Origin: Saccharicrinis sp.
GTDB taxonomy: Bacteria > Bacteroidota > Bacteroidia > Bacteroidales > Marinilabiliaceae
Direction of reading: 5' to 3'
Assembly: GCA_024635555.1 (NCBI GenBank)
Contig: JAGXIO010000216.1
Location: forward strand, 1 to 59,041
DNA: 59,041 nucleotides
This document shows positions 43,658 through 53,937 of the stretch, piece after piece (within the stretch, counting starts at the first letter, position 1; every line of letters starts with the position of its first letter). Below the pieces are notes generated by a model that was not told the DNA's origin, made no database searches, and worked only from the letters and a program-made list of their open reading frames with translations. Both the position numbers and the translations under genes were made by a program.

Positions 43658-44557
43658 TTGGATATTTCTATTCATCATCTAAGCAAGGTATATAAAAATA
43701 ATTATCAGGCACTTACCGATATTAATCTGAATATTGGATCGGGTATGTTTGGTTTGCTGGGTCCCAATGGTGCTGGCAAATCTACGCTGATGAAAATATT
43801 GGTGACTTTGCTCGAACCCTCAGGCGGCGAAATAATGGTAAATGGCATGCCCCTTAACAAACACCGCAAGGAGGTGCGATCCATGATTGGTTACCTGCCT
43901 CAGGATTTTCGTTTTTTTGCCAAACTAAAAACTTATGAGTTCCTCGACTACGCAGCCTCATTGGGCGGTATAAGTAACCGAAAGCAACGAAAAGAGGAGG
44001 TAGAGCGCTTACTTGAACAGGTGGGGCTATTTGAAGTGCGTAACCGCTATGCCAATAAGCTATCGGGCGGTATGAAACGGCGTTTGGGAATAGCACAAGC
44101 TATTGTGGGAGATCCAAAAATTGTAATTGTGGATGAGCCTACTACCGGCTTGGATCCCGAAGAACGAATCCGCTTCCGAAATATCCTGGCAGATTTAAGC
44201 CAGCGCGATGTCACCATCATTTTATCTACTCATATCGTGGGGGATATATCCAGCACTTGTACGCAAATGGCATTGCTCAATGAGGGCAAGGTTGGGTTTA
44301 CGGGCAGCCCCAGCGATTTTCTGCAACTGTGCCAAGGTAAAGTGTGGCGTACCCATGTGCGTTTTGACCAGATGGAAGAGTTTAACCAAAAATATCCTGT
44401 GATAACCACTATCCCCAATGCCACCGGTTATGAAATAGAGCTTATAGCGCCTCATGCCAATGATTTTGAGGGTGAAGCCATAGAACCAAATTTGGAGCAT
44501 GCCTATGTTTATTTTATAGAGTACGAAACAAAAAAAACAATGGTTTCTCATGTATAA
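43658..44557 (+). CDS. ABC transporter ATPase subunit
   Basis: A 299-residue ABC ATPase with all motifs: A-loop tyrosine in HHLSKVYKNN, Walker A GPNGAGKST, Q-loop YLPQDF, signature LSGGMKRR, Walker B IVIVDEPTTGLDPEE and H-loop LSTHIV. About 90 extra C-terminal residues include WRTHVRFDQMEEFNQKYPV. The start is a TTG (LDISIHHLSK), chosen because the promoter rules out 43607; no in-frame ATG is near. It overlaps the permease gene by eight bases. It is clearly paralogous, along its whole length, to the ATPase module fused to the RND pump at 54191-58897. Confidence 0.93.
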   Translation: MDISIHHLSKVYKNNYQALTDINLNIGSGMFGLLGPNGAGKSTLMKILVTLLEPSGGEIMVNGMPLNKHRKEVRSMIGYLPQDFRFFAKLKTYEFLDYAASLGGISNRKQRKEEVERLLEQVGLFEVRNRYANKLSGGMKRRLGIAQAIVGDPKIVIVDEPTTGLDPEERIRFRNILADLSQRDVTIILSTHIVGDISSTCTQMALLNEGKVGFTGSPSDFLQLCQGKVWRTHVRFDQMEEFNQKYPVITTIPNATGYEIELIAPHANDFEGEAIEPNLEHAYVYFIEYETKKTMVSHV

Positions 44558-47500
44558 TCCCTTATTTGTTGTAGCCCGTTTCGAGATAAAAACCCTGTTG
44601 CGCAGTTGGTTTTTTAGAATATTTGCACTAGTGGCTATTATGGTCATTGTGTTTTTTAATTTGGTTGCAGCCACAGAAATAGACAGCGCTAACTGGCCCG
44701 ATCGCATGTTGCCGGGCGGTCTGCCCTACATGAACCTTTGGATATTGAATATTGTGCAGGCTATTATAGCCGTATTTCTTTCGTCCGATTTTTTGAGCCG
44801 CGACAAAAAGCTCGATACTACCGAAGTGGTTTACGTTCGTAGTATGTCTAATTTTCAGTATGTTATGGGTAAAACCCTGGGCATATTAACGGTGTTTGGC
44901 GGATTGAATTTGTTGGTGCTTGTCTTTACTTTTATAATTAACCTTATAAGTCCCGATGCCGGATTTAGCCTACTTACTTACCTTTTGTATCCCTTGCTCA
45001 TATCCATCCCTACCTTGGTATTTGTACTGGGTTTTTCTTTTTTTGTGATGCAATTGGTTCGCAATCAGGCCGTAACCTTTATTTTGGTGTTGGGATATAT
45101 TGCTACCACGGTTTTTTATTTAAAAGGCCAACATTTTGGAGTATGGGATTTCATCACCTTCAATACACCTTTAGCATACTCATCCTACGTTGGGCTTACC
45201 AACATCACCCAACTAATTTGTATCCGCGGAGGATACTTTTTATTGGGACTTGCTTTTATTTTGTTTACCGTATATAAGCTTCCCCGCTTATCGCAAACCA
45301 AATATGGACAAAAGATAATTCTTCTGCCAGCAACTATTATCCTCTTTTTGGCATTGAGCGGTATCGCTTACTATCTATTTGAAAATCATCATAACGAACA
45401 GTTAATCCTTCAACAGGCTCAGTTAGAAAAAGAATTACCGATTGAAGCGGGATACCATATAAGCAATTATCATATCCAACTGGAACACAATGACAATAAG
45501 TTAAATGGCAACGTTAAATTCATTGTCAAAAAAACTACTGACGAGTTTCCATCTCAACTAAAGTTTTTTTATAACAACGGACTTGAGGTCGAGCAGCTTA
45601 GCATCAACGAACAAAAGAGCACTTTTAATCAGCATCTCAATATGTTGACCTGCAATAACACACTCAACAATGCCGATTCGCTTATCGTTCAGTTCACTTT
45701 TAAAGGAACACCCAACGACAAACTGGCTTATTTTGATTTAAGTGCCGAAGAACGGGGAACTGCGCAACGGTTGGATCCCTTGATGGCCGGCAAAAAAAGT
45801 TGTTTTATCTCTGATAATTATTTGCTGCTTACCAAGGAAAGCTTTTGGTATCCTGCCGTAGCAGAACGAAATACCTTTAGGATTCAGAAATTTTTTACCT
45901 ACGATATTAAAGTCAAATCCTCCAGCGATTTAAATTTTATTGCACAAGGAACTAAAACCAACGAAGGTGATTGGACTCAGTTTAAGGGCGATGTTCCTTA
46001 TCCTAAAATAAGTTTGATTGGCGGAAATTATAGAAGTAAATCTATAGATTTAGATAGCGTTCAATACACAGTGAGTGCCAGGGAAGATGGATTCTTTTTT
46101 GAGAAGTATTTCCAGAACCTGGGTGATACCTTACCCATTTTGGTACGCGATATTAAAAGAGATTACGAACGTAAATTGGGTCTTCGTTATCCTTACAATA
46201 GGCTCACATTTGTTGAAATTCCTTTACATTATTACGCCCACTTCAGGCCTTGGACCATCAGTAACGATAATACACAACCCGAAATAATTTTTGTGCCCGA
46301 GGCCGGTGCCGGTTTACGGGTGTTTAACTTGGCCAATAGCTTCCGAAGAGAAAGGCAACAGGAAAAAAGAAAAAACTTGGAATTACTGCCCAAAGAAACA
46401 GAAGCCAATGTATTTACGAATTTAGTGGGGAATACCTTTGCACAACCTGTGGAGGATCGTGGCTTTTTTAGCAGAAATCAAAATGTTGGACGTACAATTC
46501 CCAATTGGAGTGCTTATTCTGTTTTTCCGCTCTTCTACAATTATGTTTATACTATTGATGAAGAGAATCTGCCTTTTTTAAATATGTGTTTAGAATCGTA
46601 TATGCTTAACCGGGTCAACACAGAAGGTGGCGGTCGTTTCGGTAGGTTGAGTTCAACGGATAAATCTATTTTGTTTTTGATTAAAAACAAAGGTAGCCTA
46701 ACAGAAATGGTTGGTAAAGATAATTTGGAAATAAGTATTGCCGATATTATAGTAACCGTGGGTAACAATCAATTTGCGCTGGCACAATCCAGGATAGGAA
46801 CGCAAAATTTTGGTATGTATGTAGATAGCCTACTTAAAGCCAACAAAATGAATAAAATAAACCACGATATTTTTAACGAATTGATTACCGGTGACAAAGA
46901 GATGGATAGTGCTATTAATAACGCCGATACCAATATACAATTACCTTCTTTTTTATTCGGACAAAGCAAGATTTATGAGTTTAACGACAAAAAAAGAAAA
47001 AAATATTTTGTGAGTGTGGAGATTGCCAATACAAGCGAAGTGGATGGTATTGTTAAGGCATCGCTGTTTGGCGGTGGAGGTGGAGGTAGAGGAGGCCGTG
47101 GCGGCGGTGGCAGCGGAAGAAGTGGTGGTGGTGGCCGAAATGGTGGTGGTGGCGGTGGTATGTCGTCGAGTTTTGAGGAGATTTATAGGATACCCAAAGG
47201 ACAAAGCGTACAAGTGGGTATTGTTATAAATAATGTACCACGTATGATGCAGATTCATACTTTCCTTTCCATGAACGTGCCGTCAGACATCAGGTTTCCC
47301 TTAGCCGATTTTGAAGAAGCCCCGGCAGGCTTCATAGTAAAAGAGGGGCTTACGGTGTTGGATAAGGAAATAGCATGGATTGCCGCTAACGAAGTGGTGG
47401 TAGATAACGAAGACGAAGGCTTTTCGGTGGTGAATACTGCGGGCAAAAAAACGTTGAAAGAGTATATCCTTGCCAGTCGCGATGAGGAAACGGAAATGGA

Positions 47501-47930
47501 CGGCTCAGAATATAAAACACTCTCGCCCTGGCGTCCCGCTCCGCGATGGACCCCCGTGCTTAATTCAATGGCTTTTGGCTTATATACCAAGTCGTTATAT
47601 TATAAAAAGCCGGGCGAGGGAAATGCCAAAGCAAGGTTTACTGCCCAACTGACCGAAACGGGAAGGTATAACCTTTATGCCATGATGCCTCCAATGAACT
47701 TAGGAAATTTTGGTAGAAACAGAAATGATAATGAGGCTGGAGATTACAGTTTTACCGTTCATCACGATGATGGCCAACAGGAGCTACTTATACCTGTGGA
47801 TAAAGAGGAGTGGGGATGGGCTTTTTTGGGTGAGTTTTATTTTTCCAGCGGTGAAGCCATTGTAGAGGTGTCTGATAAAACAACAAAAAATATTGTAATA
47901 GCCGATGCCGTTAAATGGGTGAAGCTATAA
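44550..47930 (+). CDS. ABC permease with M1-like and golvesin-like periplasmic domains
   Basis: A 1,126-residue fusion. Residues 1-285 hold seven predicted helices of an ABC-2 type permease (WFFRIFALVAIMVIVFFNLV to IILLPATIILFLALSGIAYY). Residues about 290-840 resemble M1 aminopeptidase-like domains found in other Bacteroidota permease fusions, beginning YHISNYHIQLEHNDNKLNG. No HExxH zinc motif is present, so peptidase activity is unlikely. A glycine-rich hinge (about 842-872) follows, then a C-terminal module (about 950-1126) with WAFLGEFYFSSGEAIVEVSD and IVIADAVKWVKL, resembling golvesin/xanthan-lyase carbohydrate-binding-like domains. It probably pairs with the ATPase encoded just upstream. 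Confidence 0.85.
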   Translation: MYNPLFVVARFEIKTLLRSWFFRIFALVAIMVIVFFNLVAATEIDSANWPDRMLPGGLPYMNLWILNIVQAIIAVFLSSDFLSRDKKLDTTEVVYVRSMSNFQYVMGKTLGILTVFGGLNLLVLVFTFIINLISPDAGFSLLTYLLYPLLISIPTLVFVLGFSFFVMQLVRNQAVTFILVLGYIATTVFYLKGQHFGVWDFITFNTPLAYSSYVGLTNITQLICIRGGYFLLGLAFILFTVYKLPRLSQTKYGQKIILLPATIILFLALSGIAYYLFENHHNEQLILQQAQLEKELPIEAGYHISNYHIQLEHNDNKLNGNVKFIVKKTTDEFPSQLKFFYNNGLEVEQLSINEQKSTFNQHLNMLTCNNTLNNADSLIVQFTFKGTPNDKLAYFDLSAEERGTAQRLDPLMAGKKSCFISDNYLLLTKESFWYPAVAERNTFRIQKFFTYDIKVKSSSDLNFIAQGTKTNEGDWTQFKGDVPYPKISLIGGNYRSKSIDLDSVQYTVSAREDGFFFEKYFQNLGDTLPILVRDIKRDYERKLGLRYPYNRLTFVEIPLHYYAHFRPWTISNDNTQPEIIFVPEAGAGLRVFNLANSFRRERQQEKRKNLELLPKETEANVFTNLVGNTFAQPVEDRGFFSRNQNVGRTIPNWSAYSVFPLFYNYVYTIDEENLPFLNMCLESYMLNRVNTEGGGRFGRLSSTDKSILFLIKNKGSLTEMVGKDNLEISIADIIVTVGNNQFALAQSRIGTQNFGMYVDSLLKANKMNKINHDIFNELITGDKEMDSAINNADTNIQLPSFLFGQSKIYEFNDKKRKKYFVSVEIANTSEVDGIVKASLFGGGGGGRGGRGGGGSGRSGGGGRNGGGGGGMSSSFEEIYRIPKGQSVQVGIVINNVPRMMQIHTFLSMNVPSDIRFPLADFEEAPAGFIVKEGLTVLDKEIAWIAANEVVVDNEDEGFSVVNTAGKKTLKEYILASRDEETEMDGSEYKTLSPWRPAPRWTPVLNSMAFGLYTKSLYYKKPGEGNAKARFTAQLTETGRYNLYAMMPPMNLGNFGRNRNDNEAGDYSFTVHHDDGQQELLIPVDKEEWGWAFLGEFYFSSGEAIVEVSDKTTKNIVIADAVKWVKL
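47073..47163 (+). repeat. glycine-rich hinge-coding repeat
   Basis: A GGN-rich stretch encodes GGGGGGRGGRGGGGSGRSGG and similar, inside the permease gene between its two large periplasmic parts. Confidence 0.9.
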
Positions 47931-47951
47931 ATAAATAAACACGAACATTAT

Positions 47952-49430
47952 ATGCATCTCAGTAAAATTAAATTATCCTTGCTCCTCTGCGCTATTCTTG
48001 CTTTTCCGGAGGTCTACGCCCAGCGCATCCTATCGTTGCAGCAGGCTATTGAGCAGGCCATGAAAACCAGTCCGCGCATACAAAACTCTCGCTTGTCGTT
48101 AATCCGGAGTGAAGAAAATCTGAAGGCGGAACGAGCCACGCTGAAATCTAATTTTAGCCTTAACGTGAATCCTTTGGATTACAAAAATGAACCGGAGTTC
48201 AGTAATCAGCTGTCCGAATGGTATCGCATCGAAAAATACAGCAGTATGGCCAATTTGAGGATTGCACAACCCATATTATGGACCGACGGTGTTCTTTCCT
48301 TAAATAATACATTCAGCTACCAAGACAACACAAGTACAAGTAGGGCGGCATCAAACATAGATTCTAAAAGCTTTAGCAACAGCCTGAATCTTACTTTAAC
48401 TCAACCCTTATTTACCTATAATACAACCAAATTAAGGATAAAAGAATTGGAGTTGAGTTACGAGAATACTGCCTTAAATTATGCGTTGCAAGAGCTTAGC
48501 GTGGAGAACATGGTTACGCAGTCGTTTTACAGGGTATATCAGTCTCAGATGTCGTTGAATACTTCGCGCGAGGAATACCAAAACCGCAAACAGAGTTACG
48601 AAATCATCAAAAATAAGGTAGAAGGCGGCTTAACGGCCAGGGAGGAATTTTACCAGGCCGAGCTTGATTTAATGAGCAGTGAGGCGTCGATGAAGGATAG
48701 CGAGGTGTCCTTTGAAAACGACAAGGATAATTTTAAACAGATGCTGGGCATAGCGTTGGAAGAGGAAATAATGGTATTGGCGGATATATCCGTATTGCCG
48801 GTAGATGTTGATTTAAACACTGCCATGCAACAAGGCCTGGCCAATAGAATGGAGCTGATACAGCGCGAGATAGCTATTGAAAACGGCCAGTTCGATTTGA
48901 TAAAAACCAATGCCTTAAATGAGTTTAAAGGGGATTTGACTTTAAAGTTAGGTCTGTTTGGCGTGGATGAACAACTGCCGAATGTGTTCCAAGATCAAAC
49001 TAATAATCAAAATGTTTCCATTGGTTTTAATATCCCCTTATGGGACTGGGGCGAAAAGAAAGCACGCCTTAAAGCTTCCCAGGCAGCGCTGGATATGTCT
49101 ATGAACGACCTTAGAGACGAGGAGGTTAGCATAAAGCTCACCATACGTCAAGTGTTCCGAAGCTTGGCCAACTTGCTGCGGCAAATAGAAATTGCCCGCA
49201 AAAACCTGGAGAATGCAGAATTGACCTATGAGATAAATTTGGAAAAATATAAAAATGGCGACCTAACGAGTATGGATCTTAATCTGGTACAAAACCAGTT
49301 GACCTCGAAAAAAAATCAGATTACCAACTCCATCATCAGCTATAAGTTGGAGTTGTTAAACATGAAAATACAAAGTATGTACGATTTCGAAAACAAAGTA
49401 TCGGTTACTCCTAAGTTTAAAAATAAATAA
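47952..49430 (+). CDS. TolC-family outer-membrane channel
   Basis: A 492-residue outer-membrane efflux protein. The signal peptide (LSLLLCAILAFPEVYA) is followed by LSLQQAIEQAMKTSPRIQNSRL, the first OEP helix, and a second repeat with IPLWDWGEKKARLKASQAALDMS, typical of TolC proteins. Length is normal. It follows the ABC permease by 21 bases and precedes the adaptor by ten, so it probably serves the whole export locus. Confidence 0.94.
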   Translation: MHLSKIKLSLLLCAILAFPEVYAQRILSLQQAIEQAMKTSPRIQNSRLSLIRSEENLKAERATLKSNFSLNVNPLDYKNEPEFSNQLSEWYRIEKYSSMANLRIAQPILWTDGVLSLNNTFSYQDNTSTSRAASNIDSKSFSNSLNLTLTQPLFTYNTTKLRIKELELSYENTALNYALQELSVENMVTQSFYRVYQSQMSLNTSREEYQNRKQSYEIIKNKVEGGLTAREEFYQAELDLMSSEASMKDSEVSFENDKDNFKQMLGIALEEEIMVLADISVLPVDVDLNTAMQQGLANRMELIQREIAIENGQFDLIKTNALNEFKGDLTLKLGLFGVDEQLPNVFQDQTNNQNVSIGFNIPLWDWGEKKARLKASQAALDMSMNDLRDEEVSIKLTIRQVFRSLANLLRQIEIARKNLENAELTYEINLEKYKNGDLTSMDLNLVQNQLTSKKNQITNSIISYKLELLNMKIQSMYDFENKVSVTPKFKNK

Positions 49431-49440
49431 TCTCTACACT

Positions 49441-50496
49441 ATGTTTAAAAAATATATCCCCATCGCATTTTTAACCTTGTCGCTGTTTGCTTGTAAAAAC
49501 CAACAAAACAGGTTTTCGGCCGATATTGCCATCCCGGTTACCATCGAGGAGGTCAAACTTAGCAATATTCAAGAGGTGTTTACTGCAACCGGAACCATCG
49601 TTTCGGAATACGAGAGCACGCTAAGTACCCAGTCTTCGGGCGAATATTACTTGCAGACTAACCCGCGTACCGGAAAAAAATATAAGATGGGCGATCCTGT
49701 AAAAAAAGGCGAGATTATCATCAAAATAGAAGACCGGGAGTACGAAAACAATGTAAACATCAATGGAACCAAAATAGATTTGGATATTTCGAAGATGGAA
49801 TTTGAAAAGCAAACGGCTCTTTATGAAAAAGGAGGAGTTACGTTGCGCGAAAAAGTGAATGGCGAAAAGCAATGGGTGACCGCCCAAAAAAACTATGAAA
49901 ATGCGCTACTTCAATTGGCAAAAATGAAGGTAACAGTTGCTTTTGATGGTGGGATAACCGACTTGCCCTATTTTTCGCAAGGCGTAAGGGTAGAGCAAAA
50001 TAAGGAGGTGCTGCAAATAATGAGCTACGAGGAAATGGTAATGGATCTGATGTTGCCCGAGAGCCAGATAACAAAAGTTTCGTTGAACCAAAAGGCATGG
50101 ATAACCAATTATGCTATTCCCGACGATACGCTTTCGGGAAAGCTAAATCAAATATCTCCGGCCATCGATATTGAATCAAGAACTTTTAAAGGACGTTTGA
50201 CCATAGACAATAAAGAAGCAAAGTTGCGTCCCGGGATGTTTGTTAAAGCTGATATTATCGTAGATAAAAAAGATAGCGTGGTGGTTATTTCCAAGGATGT
50301 GATATTGGTAAGGGCTAATGGCAAGGCAGTGATGGTAGCCAGGGAGCAAACGGCACAGGAACGTATGATAACCACAGGTATGGAAAATAACGGTATGGTA
50401 GAAGTAACCGATGGTTTAAAACCCGAAGAGCGCCTGATCATCAAAGGCTTTGAAACCCTAAAAGATCGTTCTAAAATAAAAGTGCTGAATAAGTAA
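49441..50496 (+). CDS. RND periplasmic adaptor lipoprotein (MFP)
   Basis: A 351-residue membrane-fusion protein. The lipobox FAC (Cys 18) would anchor it in the inner membrane. The core pattern is standard: TATGTIVSEYESTLSTQSSG, the lipoyl half GDPVKKGEIIIKIEDREYE, a short hairpin, and the beta-barrel segment AKLRPGMFVKADIIVD. The helical hairpin is short. It is the only adaptor in the locus, so it probably serves both RND pumps. Confidence 0.93.
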   Translation: MFKKYIPIAFLTLSLFACKNQQNRFSADIAIPVTIEEVKLSNIQEVFTATGTIVSEYESTLSTQSSGEYYLQTNPRTGKKYKMGDPVKKGEIIIKIEDREYENNVNINGTKIDLDISKMEFEKQTALYEKGGVTLREKVNGEKQWVTAQKNYENALLQLAKMKVTVAFDGGITDLPYFSQGVRVEQNKEVLQIMSYEEMVMDLMLPESQITKVSLNQKAWITNYAIPDDTLSGKLNQISPAIDIESRTFKGRLTIDNKEAKLRPGMFVKADIIVDKKDSVVVISKDVILVRANGKAVMVAREQTAQERMITTGMENNGMVEVTDGLKPEERLIIKGFETLKDRSKIKVLNK

Positions 50497-50529
50497 GGTT
50501 AGTTGAATAGATTATACAGAATGCAAATC

Positions 50530-50575
50530 GTCTCTTATCTAAAAATCTAACCATCTATCATCTAACCTCTGTTTA
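50530..50575 (+). repeat. word array before the first RND gene (C family)
   Basis: Degenerate ATCT-type words (TCTCTTATCTAAAAATCTAA, CATCTATCATCTAACC) end directly at the RND start codon. Confidence 0.6.
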
Positions 50576-53500
50576 ATGAAAAAACTCGCACAGTTTTCTG
50601 TTGATTATCCCGTTACGGTGGCCATGATTATCCTGGGCATCGTATTGCTAGGATTTATATCTTTTTCGCGTTTAGGCACCGATTTATTCCCCGACCTAAA
50701 CAACCCGCGTATCGTTGTAGAAATACGGTCGGGAGAGCGGCCTCCTGAGGAAATAGAAAAGCAGTTTGTGGAACCCATGGAAGGAGCCATCATACGCCAG
50801 AGGGGAGTGGTGAACGTGGGATCCATCAGTAAGGTTGGTTCGGCACAAATTATTGTGGAATACAACTGGGATCAGGATATGGACGAAGCCTTCCTGGACT
50901 TGCAAAAAGCACTGACTGCTTACAGCCAGAATGAGGATGTGGAAGAACTCAACATCTATCGCAACGATCCCAACGCATCGCCGGTGATGTTGGCGGCCAT
51001 CTCAAACCCCGGAATAACTGATATGGATGAGCTGCGTAAGGTGGCACAAAACTATATACGCAACCAACTGATCAGGGTAGATGGTGTTGCCGATGTGCGA
51101 CTTTCGGGCGAGCAGTCAAAGGAAATATTGATAGAAACCGATCCCTACATGTTGGAATCGCACGGCATCACTTCTTCAACCATCGTATCCAAGATACAGA
51201 GCTTTAACCGCAACGTTTCCGGTGGTTCCATCGAGGATTTGGGACAAAGATACATCATCAAAGGAGTTAGCATTTATCAATCGCCGCAGGATTTGGGTAA
51301 GCTGGTGATAGGCCGTACTTTACAGGAGGATGAAAATGGTAATGCAAAGGAAGTGCCCCTGCTATTGCGCGATGTGGCTAGTGTATCCTACAAAAATCAG
51401 GAGCCTTTGAATATTGTGCGGCTAAATGGACAAAGGTGCATAGGGCTTTCTATTTATAAAGAAACAAAATACAATACAGTAGCGGCAGTTGATGCTCTTA
51501 ACGAAGGTTTTGAAAAAATAAGAAAAGCCTTGCCGGGATATGAGATTACCATCATCAAAAACCAGGGCAAATTTATTTCGGAGGCCATTGGTGAAGTTAA
51601 GGACAGTGCTTTGATAGGTATTGTGTTTGCCGTGTTAATTCTCTTTGTGTTTCTGCGGCGGATAGGCACAACTCTGGTGGTGAGTGCTGCCATCCCTATC
51701 TCCATTATTGCCACCTTCAACCTCATGTACTTTAATGGCCTTACCCTAAACATCATGACATTGGGTGGTTTAGCGCTAGGTGCCGGTATGTTGGTGGACA
51801 ACTCCATTATTGTAGTCGAAAATATTTTTAGTATGCTCGAAAGGGGCAAACCCTTGCGCCAGGCTGCAATAGAAGGAACGGCGCAGGTAGGGGGCGCTGT
51901 GGTGGCCAGTACACTGACTACCATTGTGGTGTTTTTGCCCATTGTTTACCTGCACGGAGCGTCGGGCGAGTTATTCAAGGATCAGGCTTGGACGGTAGCC
52001 TTTTCGTTGTTATCGTCCTTATTTGTGGCCATTCTCATCATTCCAATTTTAAGTGTGTTGTTATTGGGCAGGCGGCCTGATAAAATTAAAAAACAAATAA
52101 AAAGCTATCCACGATACACCCGCTTTTTAAGTAATCTCATAGATAAGCGATATTGGGTTATTACAGCTTCTGTGGTGTTGGTAGTTTTAAGTTATTTCTC
52201 TATCTCCTTTATAGGTAGCGAGTTTATGCCCAAGGCCAAAACCAGGGAGTTCTCCATCGAAGTTGCTTTGCCCGCAGGAACAGGTTTGCAACGTACTGCT
52301 ACCACTATGCAAGCCATGGAGGAGATGATACGGGAGGGACTAACGGCGCATGTATCCAACGTGTACACCCACGCAGGCCCGCAAACTAATTTATCGGGTA
52401 CGGGCAAGAGTGTGTTTGAGGGCGAAAATACCGGTTTTATCAAAGTGATGATTAAAGAGGATTCGCCTTATACCAGCGATGATTTTATACCCGTACTAAG
52501 CCAGCTTTTTTCGGGCATACCCGATATGGAGCTCGAATACATCCAGGACGAAACAGCATTGGGAGAAATATTGGGTAGTGATGCAGCTCCAATTATGATT
52601 GAAATATTGGGCGACGATCTGGACGTGTTGAATAACCTGACGGATACAATATATGCCTTGCTTCAAAATGAGGAAGAGCTGTACAACTTAAAAAGTTCCT
52701 TTCAGGATGGTGTGCCGGAAGTAAACGTAAATATCGACCGCTATCGTGCCGGCATATTCAACATCAATGCATCGTCTATTATTACTCAGTTGCAGGAATT
52801 TTTGATGGGTAAAGATGTTGGCAATATCGAAAGTGGGGGTGAGCTGACCGATATTACCCTTAAAATGCCCGATTACCAACTCAAGGATCTGAATAACTTT
52901 ATCATCGAAAACGGACAGCAAAAATACCGACTTAGCGAACTCGCTAACATAAGCATTGGTTCGGCACCTAAAGAGGTAATTCGCGACAATCAAAACCGGG
53001 TGGGCAGGATAACCGCACACATGAAAGGCAATGTGCCCGTGGATAAACTGGCTTTGCGGATAGAGGATGTGGTTTCGAAAGTGGATTTTCCTGCAGGATA
53101 TAAATATCAGTTAAAAGGGGAGGAGATGATGCGTCAGGAATCTTTTGGCAGTCTTTCATTTGCTTTGCTACTATCCATTATCTTGGTGTATATGGTGATG
53201 GCTTCGCAATTTGAATCGCTCATTCATCCGTTCACCATTTTGCTCACCATCCCCTTGGCCGGGGTAGGTGCTTTGGCGGCCTTCTTGATATTGGGTATGT
53301 CGCTCAACATCATGGCTTACATTGGATTGGTAATGCTGGCAGGCATAGCGGTAAACGATTCTATTATTTTGGTAGATGCCATCAATCAGTTTAAAAAGGA
53401 AGGCATGATGCTCAAAGAAGCCATCATGGCAGCGGCCAACAGTCGCTTGCGTCCCATTTTTATGACCAGCCTCACCACCATTTTAGGTTTGCTACCGCTT

Positions 53501-53656
53501 ACCATAGGCTTCGGTGAAAGTGCAGCCCTCCGTTCGTCGATGGCCATTGCGGTAATAGGTGGGTTAATAACATCAACCTTGTTAACGTTGGTTGTTATCC
53601 CATGTGTTTATTACGTGTTTGATGGATTGTTTGTGAGAAAAAAAACAGACAGATAG
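50576..53656 (+). CDS. RND-family efflux pump (HAE type)
   Basis: A 1,026-residue resistance-nodulation-division permease with twelve predicted helices and two large periplasmic loops. The N-terminal helix region FSVDYPVTVAMIILGIVLLGF and the TM4 motif GAGMLVDNSIIVVENIFSML (Asp followed by Asn, one acidic residue as in many HAE pumps) are visible; TM10 has LAGIAVNDSIILVDAIN. It couples proton entry to export of lipophilic or amphiphilic compounds. The substrate is unknown. It is followed by a second, larger RND protein carrying an ABC domain. Confidence 0.96.
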   Translation: MKKLAQFSVDYPVTVAMIILGIVLLGFISFSRLGTDLFPDLNNPRIVVEIRSGERPPEEIEKQFVEPMEGAIIRQRGVVNVGSISKVGSAQIIVEYNWDQDMDEAFLDLQKALTAYSQNEDVEELNIYRNDPNASPVMLAAISNPGITDMDELRKVAQNYIRNQLIRVDGVADVRLSGEQSKEILIETDPYMLESHGITSSTIVSKIQSFNRNVSGGSIEDLGQRYIIKGVSIYQSPQDLGKLVIGRTLQEDENGNAKEVPLLLRDVASVSYKNQEPLNIVRLNGQRCIGLSIYKETKYNTVAAVDALNEGFEKIRKALPGYEITIIKNQGKFISEAIGEVKDSALIGIVFAVLILFVFLRRIGTTLVVSAAIPISIIATFNLMYFNGLTLNIMTLGGLALGAGMLVDNSIIVVENIFSMLERGKPLRQAAIEGTAQVGGAVVASTLTTIVVFLPIVYLHGASGELFKDQAWTVAFSLLSSLFVAILIIPILSVLLLGRRPDKIKKQIKSYPRYTRFLSNLIDKRYWVITASVVLVVLSYFSISFIGSEFMPKAKTREFSIEVALPAGTGLQRTATTMQAMEEMIREGLTAHVSNVYTHAGPQTNLSGTGKSVFEGENTGFIKVMIKEDSPYTSDDFIPVLSQLFSGIPDMELEYIQDETALGEILGSDAAPIMIEILGDDLDVLNNLTDTIYALLQNEEELYNLKSSFQDGVPEVNVNIDRYRAGIFNINASSIITQLQEFLMGKDVGNIESGGELTDITLKMPDYQLKDLNNFIIENGQQKYRLSELANISIGSAPKEVIRDNQNRVGRITAHMKGNVPVDKLALRIEDVVSKVDFPAGYKYQLKGEEMMRQESFGSLSFALLLSIILVYMVMASQFESLIHPFTILLTIPLAGVGALAAFLILGMSLNIMAYIGLVMLAGIAVNDSIILVDAINQFKKEGMMLKEAIMAAANSRLRPIFMTSLTTILGLLPLTIGFGESAALRSSMAIAVIGGLITSTLLTLVVIPCVYYVFDGLFVRKKTDR

Positions 53657-53727
53657 ATAAGAGATTATTAGTTAAGAGATTATTAGATAATAGATTATTA
53701 GACAATAGATAACAGACAAATAGATAT
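53645..53727 (+). repeat. stop-anchored word array (reverse C family)
   Basis: AGATAAGAGATTATTAG-type words start at the RND stop codon; the TAG stop lies inside the first unit. Confidence 0.65.
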
Positions 53728-53787
53728 GGGGTGGTTATTATTTGTATTTTATATAAAACCGTCACTTGAATTAATTAAATTCTGAGC

Positions 53788-53937
53788 TGTAAATCAAAGC
53801 CCCTTTAGGGGTTTGGGGTAAAACAAGATGTAAATCAAAGCCCCTTTAGAGCCTTCCGAAACGAGTTCGGAACAGGTCGTCCCGCAGTCGTGTGGGAGGA
53901 TTGGGGTAAAACAAGATGTAAATCAAGCCCTGAAAGG
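53788..53937. repeat. dispersed-type direct repeats in the RND-RND gap
   Basis: TGTAAATCAAAGCCCCTTTAG occurs twice (53788-53808, 53829-53849) and a related third unit starts at 53918; GGGGTAAAACAAGATGTAAA is also repeated. Two small hairpins lie between them. Confidence 0.8.

Noticed and set aside
47014-47229. 71-codon alternative frame in the glycine-rich part of the ABC permease gene
   Set aside because: It is an artefact of GGN-rich sequence, giving valine/alanine/glutamate runs in another frame.
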